Positions 6,268 through 6,879 of a stretch of 6,879 bases of DNA are shown piece after piece (the stretch's first letter is position 1; each line of letters begins with the position of its first letter). The DNA comes from Planctomycetaceae bacterium. Lineage in GTDB: Bacteria > Planctomycetota > Planctomycetia > Pirellulales > JAEUIK01. The stretch is taken from the NCBI GenBank assembly GCA_015493185.1, contig WGDQ01000626.1:1-6879 (forward strand), read 5' to 3'. The notes below the pieces were generated by a model. It searched no databases, was not told where the DNA came from, and worked only from the letters and a program-made list of their open reading frames with translations. A program made the translations under genes and the position numbers.

Positions 6268-6528
6268 GGTCGCTCAGCGCGAAAAAGACAGAAACGGGGA
6301 GAAACAAATCAGCTCGCTGTGGCCCACGCGGCCCGCGTCGCATCCATACCGATTCATCTGGCGTGTTGCCCACCCCACACCGCGACTGCGTGGCCGCCGA
6401 TCGTCGGACACACCGCCACACATGCCGCCCGACCGGCCCTCAGCACCAGCGCCAGCATCAACGCCAACGCCAGCACCAACCGGCAATCCGCAGCACCAAG
6501 AGCCCGGGGGCGTGTTCGGCCCGTCCCG
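6268..6528. other. Adaptor-pump intergenic gap
   Basis: There are 261 nt between the adaptor stop and the pump start, unusually long for co-transcribed MFP-RND pairs, which usually overlap or lie close. No convincing promoter or terminator was seen on the minus strand. It contains a hexamer-repeat stretch (6441-6482). A minus-strand open frame from ATG at 6545 to 6354 (63 residues), overlapping the adaptor's last bases, crosses it and would encode LVLALALMLALVL from the repeat. This is probably incidental. Confidence 0.6.
6441..6482. repeat. Imperfect hexamer repeat (CARCRC type)
   Basis: Seven consecutive six-base units follow one another: CAGCAC, CAGCGC, CAGCAT, CAACGC, CAACGC, CAGCAC, CAACCG. 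Each starts with CAG or CAA and continues mostly with C and a purine. It lies wholly in the spacer between adaptor and pump genes. Such a tract can vary in length by slippage; being a multiple of three per unit, it would not shift a frame. Confidence 0.7.
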
Positions 6529-6879
6529 TCACTTGGCAGCACCATCCGAGCCACGCGAAACCTCGACGTCGGCCTCGAGCGACTCGTCGACGGTCGGCGG
6601 ATCCAACGTCAGAATCTGCACTTCACGACCATCGACAAGCCGATGCTGTCCGCGCACCACCACCGTGCGATGCTCGGGCGGTAGATGAAACAGGATCAAT
6701 TCGCCGAATTGCTCCAGATAGTCGTAGGGTCGCAACACGTAGCGATGGGCCAACCCGTCCTGACCAACCGAAAAAATCATCCGCTGCCCATCGCGTGTTA
6801 CCGTCGCGAAATCGGGCAAGCGAAAACCTTCCACTCGATCCAACACGATGCGTGCCGCGGCAATCTGGCCGGCTTTCAG
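6529..6879 (-). CDS. RND efflux periplasmic adaptor (membrane fusion protein), C-terminal part
   Basis: The last 116 residues of a gene whose 5' part lies beyond the right edge; the frame is open to 6879. The visible part starts with LKAGQIAAARIVL, like the LxxGMxAxVRI strand that ends the beta-barrel domain of HlyD/AcrA adaptors. It continues with LPDFATVTRDGQRMIFSV, the usual LP..A.....G...VFV pattern. It then runs through the membrane-proximal domain to HRTVVVRGQHRLVDGREVQ, the classic GDxVVxxGxxxLxDGxxV ending. An acidic tail of about 25 residues follows. The adaptor bridges the inner-membrane pump and an outer-membrane channel. It lies directly upstream of the RND gene on the same strand, which supports the assignment. 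The family call rests on a partial sequence but agrees well with the neighbour. Confidence 0.87.
   Translation of the reverse strand: MKAGQIAAARIVLDRVEGFRLPDFATVTRDGQRMIFSVGQDGLAHRYVLRPYDYLEQFGELILFHLPPEHRTVVVRGQHRLVDGREVQILTLDPPTVDESLEADVEVSRGSDGAAK

Overview
The window is GC-rich chromosomal DNA from a Gram-negative bacterium, since it carries a tripartite RND efflux system. The high GC, long intergenic stretches, weak or absent Shine-Dalgarno sites and the small winged-helix gene beside greA would fit Planctomycetota, but that placement is an inference from style and no marker gene here proves it.

Layout, left to right. Positions 1 to about 1420 hold no gene I can recognise on either strand. 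They do hold very stable hairpins, including a strong intrinsic terminator for + strand transcription (1035-1089) right after an 8-bp inverted repeat that encloses two smaller hairpins (959-1032). This is the least explained part of the window and may be a structured non-coding RNA. From 1424 a compact + strand unit follows: a sigma70-like promoter (TTGAGT, 17 bp, TATACT), a leader of roughly 190 nt with a hairpin, a 73-residue winged-helix protein (1648-1869) with a strong ribosome binding site, and a terminator ten bases after its stop. A second + strand unit follows: a good promoter (TTGACA, 17 bp, TGCAAT), a hairpin in the leader, and greA (2134-2619), the transcript-cleavage elongation factor.

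The right half runs on the minus strand and converges on greA. It holds the last 116 residues of a periplasmic adaptor (membrane fusion) protein, cut by the window edge at 6879, then a 261-nt gap, then a complete 1075-residue RND inner-membrane pump (6267-3040). The two should work together as an efflux system, with an outer-membrane channel encoded elsewhere. The 420 nt between greA and the pump are non-coding and hold terminator-like hairpins for both strands.

The points most worth a second look are the structured, gene-free left third, the altered TM4/TM10 proton-relay residues in the pump (D-G and N-D where AcrB has D-D and K-N), and the leader hairpins of the winged-helix gene and greA.
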